A DNA stretch of 27,472 nucleotides from Candidatus Aegiribacteria sp. Lineage in GTDB: Bacteria > Fermentibacterota > Fermentibacteria > Fermentibacterales > JCC-6. Position numbers and translations under genes: made by a program. Numbering within the stretch: the stretch's first letter is position 1; each line of letters begins with the position of its first letter. A model generated the notes under the pieces. It did no database searches, had not been told where the DNA came from, and worked only from the letters and a program-made list of their open reading frames with translations. Of the stretch, positions 16,967-25,449 are shown one piece after another. The stretch covers positions 1 to 27,472 of the forward strand of contig DAOWJX010000147.1 of NCBI GenBank assembly GCA_030640155.1, given 5' to 3'.

Positions 16967-18088
16967 TCAATTCTTCACTTGAAGAATGTATATTCGGGGC
17001 CATTGATCAGACATGGTATTCATAGCTGTGATACCCCATCGGTTCATCATCACTAACAGCTGGCTTTTCTTCTCCGTCGAGTCCAGGGCAGCTGTAAAGA
17101 GGTAATCACCATTCTGAGGGTCGTAGATCCTGAAGACAGGATGCCTATAAATACCCTGACCTACCCAGAGATTCCCGTCCGGGCCGATACTCATAGAAGA
17201 TATAGAGTAACGGTAAGTCTCAGGCTCAAAAGAATCAAGTAGGGATTCAAGTGCATTTCCTTGTATGAGGCTTTGCATGTGCTCAAGCTCCTGTTGGATC
17301 TCTTCCTGAGTCCTAGGTACACGAGTAAACGGTTCAGTTACAGTGAAAAGCTTTGTACCGTCAGTGTCCATGCAGTGGATAACATATTCTTCGGTTGATT
17401 TCACAGAAGTGTAGACTATTCCATCAGGAGACATCGTAAAGATAGGCATGGTTGCGTCTAGACTGAAAATATCCTCAGGATTGAACGGAACTAGGTCACG
17501 GTAGTAGAATGTTTCAGGATCAGTGGAACTTGTGCTCCAGAGTGCCACACTGAATCCTGCAGTTATGTTATCATCATTCATCTCGTAATCTGGCATAATC
17601 CCAGCGAAAACTGTGTCATTTAGAAAAACAGTATTCGTGGGGGGTGATGGGAAGAAACCATCCAACTTCCCGGTGTAGACCAGAGCGGAGTCAAAGAAGA
17701 ATACAGATCCAGCCATACCATCACTGATCCCCAATCCTCCCGATGGCGTTAGAGAAAGCCAGGACGGAACGAGGAACTCGCCAGGCCCACTCCCCTGTCG
17801 ACCGACTGATGTAAGGTAGTTTCCATTGCTGGAGAATACACTAACTCTACATTTCTGTAAATCTAAAACTGCAATCCGGTCATCTGGCATCCAAACGGAG
17901 ACCACGGGTCTTCCCAGAATCATGTTGCTGTCGCCAGTTTCCACCCCTATCGAATCGATTATAGTGAGCCATACATCTACCTCAGGAAACTCTGCTGCTG
18001 AGCCATCAGCAAATGCTGCAATGGGCTGGTTATCCTCCTCGCACGCCAACATCAGTACGATAATGAATAAAGGGACTATGTACCTCAT
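16967..18088 (-). CDS. 6-bladed beta-propeller lipoprotein (copy 2)
   Basis: A protein of 373 residues from the ATG at 18088; the longer frame needs a TTG at 18103 and GGAG fits the ATG better. Signal peptide RYIVPLFIIVLMLAC with lipobox Cys16. It shares the layout of the lipoprotein at 5208-6305: IIDSIGVETGDSNMILG at the start of the propeller, DDRIAVLDLQKCRVSVFSSNG, GRQGSGPGEFLVPSW, and a closing blade with MNRWGITAMNTMSDQWPRIYILQ (compare INEHGIVAWDLAPEDYPRLYRLG in copy 1). Blades resemble NHL/DUF5128-type repeats. Ligand and partner are unknown. It is convergent with the RND operon and separated from it by the palindromic element. A perfect 15-bp palindrome lies 60 bp upstream of its start. 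Confidence 0.83.
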   Translation of the reverse strand: MRYIVPLFIIVLMLACEEDNQPIAAFADGSAAEFPEVDVWLTIIDSIGVETGDSNMILGRPVVSVWMPDDRIAVLDLQKCRVSVFSSNGNYLTSVGRQGSGPGEFLVPSWLSLTPSGGLGISDGMAGSVFFFDSALVYTGKLDGFFPSPPTNTVFLNDTVFAGIMPDYEMNDDNITAGFSVALWSTSSTDPETFYYRDLVPFNPEDIFSLDATMPIFTMSPDGIVYTSVKSTEEYVIHCMDTDGTKLFTVTEPFTRVPRTQEEIQQELEHMQSLIQGNALESLLDSFEPETYRYSISSMSIGPDGNLWVGQGIYRHPVFRIYDPQNGDYLFTAALDSTEKKSQLLVMMNRWGITAMNTMSDQWPRIYILQVKN

Positions 18089-18148
18089 ATAGTTCTTCTC
18101 CAATTCAGTGAGTTATAACCAGTAATTGTGGATGGAGGTAAATGAGAA

Positions 18149-18163
18149 TATCCTTCAAGGATA
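18149..18163. promoter_or_regulatory. 15-bp palindrome upstream of lipoprotein copy 2
   Basis: TATCCTT-C-AAGGATA, perfect 7-bp arms around one base, about 60 bp before the lipoprotein start on the minus strand. Possible operator; no regulator gene is adjacent. Confidence 0.35.
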
Positions 18164-18614
18164 AATCAAAACCAGTCTTCAAAATGAGCATACCAAGGAG
18201 GATACACTCATAAATAAGAATAAGCATTTAGATGTTCGAAGTCGAGCGAAGGATGAATCTATAAGTGCGCTTGATGAGATATTGAACTAAACTGAGCGGT
18301 TCTCTTGTTTTCACTTACAAATCATCATAAGACACCTCTGATTCCCGGTCAATCTGACAATTGCGCTATTTTGGTTTTTCAGAATTCCATGACGTAAATT
18401 CACATCTACACGAAGATTCAACAGTTTATGACAGACTCAGACAACTGCTTCTGATGAAGCCTGCTTGTTCAGCAGATACCCGGACTATGCCCAGGTGAAT
18501 TGTATCGGGGGATTATTGCATCTCCGCCAGAGTACATCAAGCTTCAGCGATTCTATTACTGCTGTGGTTACCTTGAGAATGATCTCTCCGGAATGATGGG
18601 CGACCCCTCATGAT
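18164..18614 (+). other. Long gap with possible gene remnants, no intact gene
   Basis: No convincing gene. AAGGAGG (18195-18201) is followed at normal spacing by ATA, not ATG, opening a 26-codon frame to the TAA at 18288 (begins NKNKHLDVRSRAKDES). A second open stretch of about 50 codons ends at the TGA before 18612 (contains ASPPEYIKLQRFYYCCGYLE) but lacks a start. Both are too short to name; decayed coding sequence is possible but unproven. Confidence 0.3.
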
Positions 18615-19088
18615 CTAGGAGTACATTCGGATTATTTCACCTGATCTGAACAATGCCGAATTGGGGCATGAAAGAACATTACAGAAGGCAATAGCTTGGT
18701 GCGGATCCTTTTTCGGATAAAGATACGCCATTACAGTAAGAGCATCCGTGTTGCAGGGACAGCTGCCAAGAACATCAAGTGAAGTGCCGCAATGAGGGCA
18801 TGATAGATCAAGTATCTCATCCGGATTCGCTTCACCTTCCAGTACCTGGTAAGCTGAATCTCCGAGAACAGCTGACAGGGCCACCAGGCCATCTCCACTT
18901 CTCCTGCCCGAGAACTTGACTACTATCGCCGGATATCCGGAAACAGGATGATCCAGTGAAATGAGATTATGACCCTCTGGGCAGTAGACTGCATTCACTA
19001 CAACCTCGGCCTTTTCCTTCTCGTTCTTATCGTGGTTCATCTCGGGAATCTTTAATCTTCCTTTGTCATCAAACATGCTTCCAGGCAT
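18615..19088 (-). CDS. Small Cys-rich, probably zinc-binding protein of unknown function
   Basis: A 157-residue soluble protein with no signal peptide or membrane segment. The first 30 residues are charged. It then has YCPEGHNLIS (C36, H40), SCPHCGTSLDVLGSCPCN (C97, C100, C110, C112) and FCNVLSCPNSALF (C136, C141): seven cysteines in zinc-knuckle-like pairs, probably one or two metal sites. Between the first and second groups lies a plain alpha/beta segment (AIVVKFSGRRSGDGLVALSAVLGD). I do not recognise the family. AAGGGG lies about seven bases before the ATG. It is divergent from the S9 peptidase gene, 204 bp apart, and may share regulation with it. Confidence 0.7.
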   Translation of the reverse strand: MPGSMFDDKGRLKIPEMNHDKNEKEKAEVVVNAVYCPEGHNLISLDHPVSGYPAIVVKFSGRRSGDGLVALSAVLGDSAYQVLEGEANPDEILDLSCPHCGTSLDVLGSCPCNTDALTVMAYLYPKKDPHQAIAFCNVLSCPNSALFRSGEIIRMYS

Positions 19089-19204
19089 GAAATGCCCCTT
19101 TCAATATGTTTCTCGATGTTATTCTCAATAACGCAATGATAGATAGAAATCGTCATTTGGGAAAGGGTTGAGATTGCCAATAACCTACTAATGTTGTGGG
19201 AAAA

Positions 19205-19233
19205 TTGTATAAAAGCTTCAATCATAGTATGAT
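19205..19233 (+). promoter_or_regulatory. Promoter of the S9 peptidase gene
   Basis: TTGTAT (19205-19210), 17 bp, TATGAT (19228-19233), about 60 bp before the start codon. A second -10-like TATACT follows at 19237-19242. Confidence 0.55.
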
Positions 19234-19272
19234 AGGTATACTGTACTGGACATGAAACTTTTCACTTAATTG

Positions 19273-19290
19273 ATGTCCGAAAGGAAGTAG
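19273..19290 (+). promoter_or_regulatory. Conserved leader with five-codon mini-ORF and embedded RBS (copy 1)
   Basis: ATGTCCGAAAGGAAGTAG, two bases before the peptidase ATG. It reads as M-S-E-R-K-stop and contains the AAGGAAG RBS. All but one of its first 17 bases recur at 25635, immediately before the PAP2 gene. Confidence 0.5.
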
Positions 19291-19292
19291 AA

Positions 19293-21311
19293 ATGAATCG
19301 CGGCCTACAATTATCGTTGCTTGTGCTGATGTCGAGCATGCTTGTACTGACTGCCTGTGGAGAGGGAGGAAGCAGTGATTCTTCTCCTTCCGATATAGCT
19401 TTAGACCATGTTGAATCGGAGGGGGCTGCTGATCTGATCCCGCGAGCAGTTCTTTTCGGTAACCCCGAGAAGATGAGACCTCAGCTTTCGCCTGCGGGTG
19501 ACCTGATCGCCTATATCGCTCCGGTTGACAGTGTTCTCAACCTGTGGGTGATGAATATTGACAGCAGCGAACCAAGGCAGCTTACCTTTGACACCAACAG
19601 AGGTGTTAGATACTACTTCTGGGCAGAGAATAACACTCACATTCTCTACATGCAGGATCTTGCAGGTGAGGAAAATTTTCACGTATACAGGCTGGATGTT
19701 GCCACTGGCGATGTTATTGATATGACTCCTTTTGAGGAAGTTATGGCTTATGTCAGCGCAACTGACGAAGATCAGCCGAATAAGGTCATCGTGGAAATGA
19801 ATAAAATCAATCCAATGTTCTTCGACGTCTATTCATGTGATCTGGAGACCGGTGAACTTACCCTTCTGCAGGAAAATCCTGGAACAACTGAAGACGGCGA
19901 CATGGTGCTGGGATACATGACTGACGAGGATCTCAATATCCGTGGAATGCGAACAATCAGTCCTGAGGATGGAACGATAGTCATTTTCCTTAAGGATGTC
20001 GGTTCAGATGAATGGGTGGAGTTCATATCTTTCTCTGCTCTTGACGATGTTACTCCCGAGAGGTTCAGCAATGACGGCAGAGGTCTTTATTACCGGTCGA
20101 ACCTCGAGGCAAACACTACAAAACTTCTATATCAAAACCTCGACACCGGAGAGATAACCGAGATTGCACACGATTCGCTTGCCGATCTTGGCAGAGTTTC
20201 GTTTGATCCTTTCACAGGAGAACCCAGATCGGTCAGTATCCATTATCTAAGACGGAATGTTGAAGTGCTTGATGCTTCAATACAGGATGATCACGATTTT
20301 CTTGGAAGCTACAATCCAGGAGATTTCGCCATGGTTTCAAGGGATAACGCAGACAGCACGTGGATAGTTGCTTACTTCACTCCGCAGAATCCAGCTTCTT
20401 ATTACGTTTACGATCGTACTTCGAAAGAGATGACCTTCCTCTTCACAACTATTCCAGCTCTTGAGGATTACGAGATTGCGGATATTAAACCGCTTCTCAT
20501 TCCCGCGAGAGATGGCTGGGAGCTTCCGAGTTACCTGACTCTTCCGGTTAATGCGCCAGATGAACCGTTACCTATGGTTCTTTACGTTCATGGCGGTCCA
20601 CAAGCAAGGGATATTTATGGCTATGAACCCTTCGCTCAGTTGCTGGCCAACAGAGGGTTCGCGGTACTGCAGGTTAACTTCAGGGGATCAGCCGGTTTTG
20701 GGAAAGCACACGTGAACGCCGGTAATAAAGAATGGGGCGGATTGATGCAGGATGACCTGACCGACGCTGTCAAGTGGGCTGTAAATGAAGGTATCGCAGA
20801 TCCAAATAGAGTTGTGATCATGGGCGGTTCTTACGGAGGTTATGCAACACTTGCAGGCGTAACATTCACGCCTGACCTTTACTGTGCCGGCGTGGATTTC
20901 TTCGGACCATCCAACCTGGTTACATTCAGAGAGACTGTGCCACCTTACTGGAAACCTTATGAAGCCTTAATGAATATTCAGATTGGTGATCTTGAAGAGG
21001 ATGCGGAGATGCTTCAGAACAGATCTCCTCTCAATCATGTTGAGAATATTTCCGTTCCGTTGCTGATAGTGCAGGGAGCTAACGATCCTAGAGTTGTTCA
21101 GGCTGAGTCAGACCAGATGGTTGAAGCTCTCAGGAATAACGGTAATGAGGTCTACTACATTCTTTACGGTAACGAGGGACACGGATTCGCTATTGAAGCA
21201 AACAGGCTTGAATTCGCAGGTAGAATTGAGGAATTCCTTTACAATCACGTACCTGGTGTTGAATGCCAGCTGTTCGAAGAAATTCCTAACTCAACTGCTG
21301 AAGTAAGATAG
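19293..21311 (+). CDS. S9 family (prolyl oligopeptidase-type) peptidase lipoprotein
   Basis: A 672-residue secreted peptidase. Lipoprotein signal ends LVLTAC (C22), followed by a Gly/Ser linker. Residues about 50-410 form the beta-propeller (PQLSPAGDLIAYIAPVD, NLWVMNIDSSEPRQLTFD, YYFWAENNTHILYMQD). The alpha/beta-hydrolase domain follows: LPMVLYVHGGPQARD, LANRGFAVLQVNFRGSAGFG, then nucleophile GGSYGGY (S513), GANDPRVV (D598) and GNEGHGFA (H630), a complete Ser-Asp-His triad. Members remove dipeptides or acyl-amino acids from peptide N-termini; the exact specificity is not visible. With the lipid anchor it should act at the cell envelope on imported or external peptides. It has its own promoter and a strong hairpin after the stop. 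DPP-IV-like and acylaminoacyl-peptidase are both possible. Confidence 0.92.
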   Translation: MNRGLQLSLLVLMSSMLVLTACGEGGSSDSSPSDIALDHVESEGAADLIPRAVLFGNPEKMRPQLSPAGDLIAYIAPVDSVLNLWVMNIDSSEPRQLTFDTNRGVRYYFWAENNTHILYMQDLAGEENFHVYRLDVATGDVIDMTPFEEVMAYVSATDEDQPNKVIVEMNKINPMFFDVYSCDLETGELTLLQENPGTTEDGDMVLGYMTDEDLNIRGMRTISPEDGTIVIFLKDVGSDEWVEFISFSALDDVTPERFSNDGRGLYYRSNLEANTTKLLYQNLDTGEITEIAHDSLADLGRVSFDPFTGEPRSVSIHYLRRNVEVLDASIQDDHDFLGSYNPGDFAMVSRDNADSTWIVAYFTPQNPASYYVYDRTSKEMTFLFTTIPALEDYEIADIKPLLIPARDGWELPSYLTLPVNAPDEPLPMVLYVHGGPQARDIYGYEPFAQLLANRGFAVLQVNFRGSAGFGKAHVNAGNKEWGGLMQDDLTDAVKWAVNEGIADPNRVVIMGGSYGGYATLAGVTFTPDLYCAGVDFFGPSNLVTFRETVPPYWKPYEALMNIQIGDLEEDAEMLQNRSPLNHVENISVPLLIVQGANDPRVVQAESDQMVEALRNNGNEVYYILYGNEGHGFAIEANRLEFAGRIEEFLYNHVPGVECQLFEEIPNSTAEVR

Positions 21312-21330
21312 ATACTTCTTCATAAAGCAT

Positions 21331-21362
21331 AACCGGGGGCATGGGTATCCGTGCTCCCGGTT
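21331..21362. terminator. Bidirectional terminator hairpin
   Basis: AACCGGGGGCA (21331-21341) pairs with TGCTCCCGGTT (21352-21362): 11 bp including one G-U, 10-base loop. It lies between the convergent S9 and C25 peptidase genes. Only a modest T-rich tail follows (TTCTATGTTCT). Confidence 0.65.
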
Positions 21363-21377
21363 CTATGTTCTATGCGA

Positions 21378-23864
21378 TTATCTTATGACGGTGAACAGTG
21401 AAGACCAGCTGTTCTGAGAATCTGAGACTCTAAGGCAGTATACCGCAGGTGGAAGATATGTACAGGGAATGCTGAGAACTGTTTCCGGTCCTGCGGTGAG
21501 TTCCTGTCTGAATACGCACCTTCCGGTAAGATCATATATCCATACATTGAAAGGCGCAGAAGCTGGATTCAGAGCGGGAACCGAGAGCCTGACAGCCTGA
21601 TTGACAGGATTGCCGAGAATGTCGAACATGAAGGGAGCGGATAATTCTCCATCACCTGGAATCCCGACACCTCCGTCAAAAGAAGCGTATATGTCCCAGG
21701 AGTCGCCTCCTCCGGTTCCTGCCCAGGCAATTATCCCGTCCGAAAGAGCAGGCAGCCATGCCGGACCTGCTGGATTAACCAGCTGAGAAGGGATGGACCA
21801 TTCCGTGTCTTCAAGAGTACTCTGCCAGATCTGAGCGTCAGCACCATTTCCAACCTGCCATGCAGCGAAGATATTTCCTGTCAGAGAGAGTCCGGCTGTC
21901 GGCGCGAATGCCTGGGCTGTTGATGATGAAAATAGCTCTTCTTCAGCGTCCCATCCGGTTCCGTTCCAGAATCTCGCGACAATTCTTGAATTCTCGTTAT
22001 CTTCCTGCCATAGAAGCAGAAGAGTGTTTTCGATAAGTACGAGTTCAGGTGAGCGGCAGAAATTTCCGGAGGATACCTCCACAGGAGCTAAAAATCCCGT
22101 TTCACTTCCTCTGGTCCACATTATTCTCTCACCTGATGTGGTTCCCTCAACCCATGCAGCATGAAGATAACCGGAAGTGTCAGCCGCTGCGGTTGGTGAG
22201 ATTTCTCCGGTATTGATGCCGGAAAGGTAGGTTTCCGGGAATGATCCGTCAAGCGCTTTGACCATTATGTCACCTTCACCGCGCCTCCAGACCTGCCAGA
22301 CAAGCCACATCCTGTCAGTATAAGCCAGCTGTGGAGAACCGTCATAGCCATCACCGTTTGCCGCTACAGTTACATTGTTGAAAAACGATCCTGAAGCGAT
22401 TTTTACGTTGTATCCATATGTCGAAACGTCGAAATCACTCCATGCAAGCCACGGCTCACCGTTTCCGTCCAGCGTCATGTCAGGTGTAACATCCCAGTAT
22501 TCGTCGGCGTCAACGTAGTAGACCGAACTCCATACATCACCATCCCAGTTTCTTGCTGCTATATCCAGTCTTCCATTTTCGGCTGTGAGCCAGGCAATCC
22601 AGGTATTGTTTCCCGAAGATGCTGCAACCGGATAGCAGTCAGAAAAGCTGCTGGTTGAAACCTGAGTGTAGTCATCTGTTCCATCCGATACCGGGAAAGT
22701 TGATGACAGGCGATCTCTGCCTGAGAGCGGCATGATTGTCGGATCGCCAAGCAGCACACATCCGTAGTGCCAGTCCGGATTGTAGATGCCTACGTTCGTG
22801 AACCAGGTTCTGAATGCGACCCCTGGTATACTGCCTGAACCGATAGGTTCATAGAACTGACTGAAGCTCAGCATAGCACCTGTCTTGGTTGATCCGATCG
22901 CTAGAAGTCCGTAATCCGTTCCGAAGAGATACCAGTTTCCAAGACAGTTCGGTTCCGTCCATCTGCAGTTGGAGCACGCGAAGAGCTGAACGAATACAGT
23001 CTGCGGGTTTATGCAGGAAATCTCGGGAGCCATTACAGTGCCGCTGTAACCGGATGGTACTGCAAAAGTATGTCCCCATGGTGATGAGTGGGACATAAGG
23101 TGAACGAACTCGTAACCTTCTGCCAGCTCTGCCTTGTAGTTGTCTGCGGTAGTCTGAGAAGTATTGTTAATCAATTCAATCGTCGAATAGATGTATTCGA
23201 GGCCGGAACTGCCGTAATAACTCCAGTCATCATCATTGAAGGCAAGAGCTCGTGCCGGTACAGACAGACTCCCGGTTCTGTAAAGGTGGTTTGCGGTGAA
23301 GTAATCTTTTAAGAGACTTATCTCATTTCCGAATTCCATCGCATGAGCGTCGATTCTGCCCACCCAGATCTCCGGTGCCCTGTCGCCGGAAAGACTATCC
23401 AGCAAGCCGTCTTCGTCGATATCAAGCCATATTCCATCCAGGTCCATCAGATAGAGATCCATCGGAAATTCCTCGTGTTGTCCGGTGAACTCATCCATTT
23501 CATACCATGCTCTGGGAAGATTTCCGACGAGCACCGCTCCGCTGATATCTGAATGCATCTGGAGAAAAGTTCTCAGATCTGCTGCTGATCCGCCATTCAT
23601 AATCCAGGGAGTAACATTCCAGCCCTCCGCTGACAGATCGGATTCGAACTGTGCAAGCTCTGAAGCCAGAGGAATCTCAAGTCCTTCTGCGATTACGATG
23701 ATTACATCCGAATCACCTTTGTCAGGAGAGGCGGAAACCGATTTATGGAAATCTGCCGGAAGAATTGAAAGCGGAGAAGGCTCGACCTGTGCCATTGAAC
23801 GCTGCATCGGTCCCATCGGAACAGGTGTCTGAACCAGAAGAGCAAGCAGAAGCAGTGTATTCAT
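21378..23864 (-). CDS. Gingipain-like C25 family cysteine peptidase with C-terminal sorting domain
   Basis: An 828-residue exported protein. Residues 1-25 are a signal peptide followed by a propeptide-like stretch. The catalytic domain covers about 50-400: DVIIVIAEGLE, GAVLVGNLPRAWYEMDEF, an Asp-rich DLDGIWLDIDEDGLLD likely to bind calcium, FVHLMSHSSPWGH (H259 as probable catalytic His), VQLFACSNCRW (C297 as probable catalytic Cys) and CVLLGDPTIMP, a hallmark of C25 peptidases. A beta-rich region (about 420-740, propeller-like, with repeated WxxW/AW motifs) and an 85-residue sorting domain (NPVNQAVRL, FNVWIYDLTGRCVF, AVYCLRV) follow. Role: extracellular protein cleavage; cleavage specificity is unknown. 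It starts 22 bp after proS on the same strand, so it may be co-transcribed with it. Confidence 0.85.
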   Translation of the reverse strand: MNTLLLLALLVQTPVPMGPMQRSMAQVEPSPLSILPADFHKSVSASPDKGDSDVIIVIAEGLEIPLASELAQFESDLSAEGWNVTPWIMNGGSAADLRTFLQMHSDISGAVLVGNLPRAWYEMDEFTGQHEEFPMDLYLMDLDGIWLDIDEDGLLDSLSGDRAPEIWVGRIDAHAMEFGNEISLLKDYFTANHLYRTGSLSVPARALAFNDDDWSYYGSSGLEYIYSTIELINNTSQTTADNYKAELAEGYEFVHLMSHSSPWGHTFAVPSGYSGTVMAPEISCINPQTVFVQLFACSNCRWTEPNCLGNWYLFGTDYGLLAIGSTKTGAMLSFSQFYEPIGSGSIPGVAFRTWFTNVGIYNPDWHYGCVLLGDPTIMPLSGRDRLSSTFPVSDGTDDYTQVSTSSFSDCYPVAASSGNNTWIAWLTAENGRLDIAARNWDGDVWSSVYYVDADEYWDVTPDMTLDGNGEPWLAWSDFDVSTYGYNVKIASGSFFNNVTVAANGDGYDGSPQLAYTDRMWLVWQVWRRGEGDIMVKALDGSFPETYLSGINTGEISPTAAADTSGYLHAAWVEGTTSGERIMWTRGSETGFLAPVEVSSGNFCRSPELVLIENTLLLLWQEDNENSRIVARFWNGTGWDAEEELFSSSTAQAFAPTAGLSLTGNIFAAWQVGNGADAQIWQSTLEDTEWSIPSQLVNPAGPAWLPALSDGIIAWAGTGGGDSWDIYASFDGGVGIPGDGELSAPFMFDILGNPVNQAVRLSVPALNPASAPFNVWIYDLTGRCVFRQELTAGPETVLSIPCTYLPPAVYCLRVSDSQNSWSSLFTVIR

Positions 23865-23886
23865 AGCATTCCTCTACATTGGGCTG

Positions 23887-25326
23887 CTAGTATGCTCTGG
23901 CGAGAATGACTTTTACAGTTGTTTCCCTGCCGGTCATGATGCACTTGCCGGAACCCCCGGTCTGATCCAGGGGGATACATCTGACTGTGGCTTTTGTTTC
24001 CTGCTGGAGCCTGATTTCATCATCAGTGTCGCCATCCCACCATACACTGTAGAAGCCCGGTCTTTCATTGATCGCTTTCGCGAATTCTTCAAAGGAGTCT
24101 GCTGTATATGTTCTTTCATTCAATCTTGTAGTTGCTTCATTTAGCATTTCTTCCTGGATTTTATCCAGCAGTCCAGGGAGTTCGCTGGAAACACTATCCA
24201 ATGGTACCTTGAATTTCCCATCTCTCCCGGGATTGTTCCTGGGGCTGAGCATGACAAATCCCTCTTCAATATCCCGCGGACCGATTTCAAGCCTGAGAGG
24301 AACACCTCTCACTTCCCAGTAATTGAATTTGAAACCGGGACTCATGCCTTCACGGTCATCCAATTTAACTCTGACACCCCTGTTCTTGAGTTCTGATGCT
24401 ATCCTCTCCGCAGTTCTCATGGTCTCTTCTCTTGTAGCATCCTTAAGTATGGGTACGATTACAACCTGAACGGGTGCAAGCCTGGGTGGAAGACGGAGTC
24501 CATTCTCATCACCGTGGACCATGATTAAACCACCAATCAGTCTGGTTGATACACCCCAGCTGCTTTGATGAACGTATTTCTGCTCGTTGCTGCTGTCCAG
24601 ATACATAGTATTGAACGCTTTTGCGAAGTTTGTACCCAGATAGTGGGTTGTGCCGCTCTGAAGAGCCCAGCCATTTCCCATCATTGCTTCAATGGTATAA
24701 CTGGCTACTGAGCCTGCAAACTTCTCACGTTCGGTTTTTCTTCCCTGGATAACAGGAATTGCCGCAACGTTCCTCGCAAAGTCTTCATAAACACCCAGCA
24801 TTCGAAGAGTTTCTTCTCTGGCTTCTTTTTCATTTGCGTGTGCGGTGTGACCTTCCTGCCAGAGAAATTCTGTGGTTCGAAGGAATGCTCTTGGTCTCAT
24901 TTCCCATCGAATTACGTTTGCCCACTGATTCAACAGCATGGGAAGATCACGGTAACTGTTGATCCATTTTGAGAACATGTGGTTGAACATTGTCTCGGAA
25001 GTAGGTCTGAGAACAAGCGGCTCATCCAGTTTCTTTCCGCCAGCATGAGTGACAATTGCCAGTTCCGGAGAAAATCCTTCGACGTGTTCCGCTTCCTTTT
25101 CAAAGAAACTCTGAGGGATCAGCATGGGAAAGTATACGTTACTGTGACCGGTATCCTTGAAGCTGCGATCCAGACTCGCTTTGATATTCTCCCATATAGC
25201 AAATCCATAGGGTCTGATGACCATGCATCCCCGGACAGGGGCAGAATCAGCTAATTCAGCTTCTCTGATAACATCCTGGTACCATCTGGCGTAATCCTTA
25301 TTTGGATTCATAATATTTTTTGCCAT
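23887..25326 (-). CDS. proS: Prolyl-tRNA synthetase, archaeal/eukaryotic type
   Basis: A 479-residue class II aminoacyl-tRNA synthetase that charges tRNA-Pro with proline. It opens with NKDYARWYQDVIREAELAD and GCMVIRPYGFAIWENI. Motif 2 lies in RPTSETMFNHMFSKWI and RPRAFLRTTEFLWQEGHTAHA; motif 3 is SSWGVSTRLIGGLIMVHGDENGLRLPPRLAP. The anticodon-binding domain follows (VQVVIVPI, GVRVKLDDREGMSPGFKFNYWE). There is no editing (INS) insertion between motifs 2 and 3, and the protein ends in a zinc-type extension finishing ARAY, both features of the archaeal/eukaryotic form rather than the E. coli form. AGGAAG lies before the ATG. It is divergent from the candidate RNA and the PAP2 gene. Confidence 0.95.
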   Translation of the reverse strand: MAKNIMNPNKDYARWYQDVIREAELADSAPVRGCMVIRPYGFAIWENIKASLDRSFKDTGHSNVYFPMLIPQSFFEKEAEHVEGFSPELAIVTHAGGKKLDEPLVLRPTSETMFNHMFSKWINSYRDLPMLLNQWANVIRWEMRPRAFLRTTEFLWQEGHTAHANEKEAREETLRMLGVYEDFARNVAAIPVIQGRKTEREKFAGSVASYTIEAMMGNGWALQSGTTHYLGTNFAKAFNTMYLDSSNEQKYVHQSSWGVSTRLIGGLIMVHGDENGLRLPPRLAPVQVVIVPILKDATREETMRTAERIASELKNRGVRVKLDDREGMSPGFKFNYWEVRGVPLRLEIGPRDIEEGFVMLSPRNNPGRDGKFKVPLDSVSSELPGLLDKIQEEMLNEATTRLNERTYTADSFEEFAKAINERPGFYSVWWDGDTDDEIRLQQETKATVRCIPLDQTGGSGKCIMTGRETTVKVILARAY

Positions 25327-25411
25327 TGATTTGCTTCCTGTTAGAACGAAAATTATCTATTCTCCTTAAAGCGAAAACTAATTAAGAGCAGAGGATACTC
25401 CAAGGGGAGAA

Positions 25412-25440
25412 TTGACACTCCCATTACATATTATTAACTT
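25412..25440 (+). promoter_or_regulatory. Promoter-like sequence before the structured RNA
   Basis: Perfect -35 TTGACA (25412-25417), 17 bp, weak -10 TAACTT (25435-25440). The expected start, about 7-10 bases on, coincides with the first G of the RNA closing stem at 25450. Confidence 0.45.
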
Positions 25441-25449
25441 GTTGATATA

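Noticed and set aside
18149..18163. TATCC...GGATA half-sites as a HipB operator
   Set aside because: The half-sites match the E. coli hip operator, but the spacer is 5 instead of 8 and the local hip locus uses a different repeat (TTTACTG-N6-CAGTAAA).
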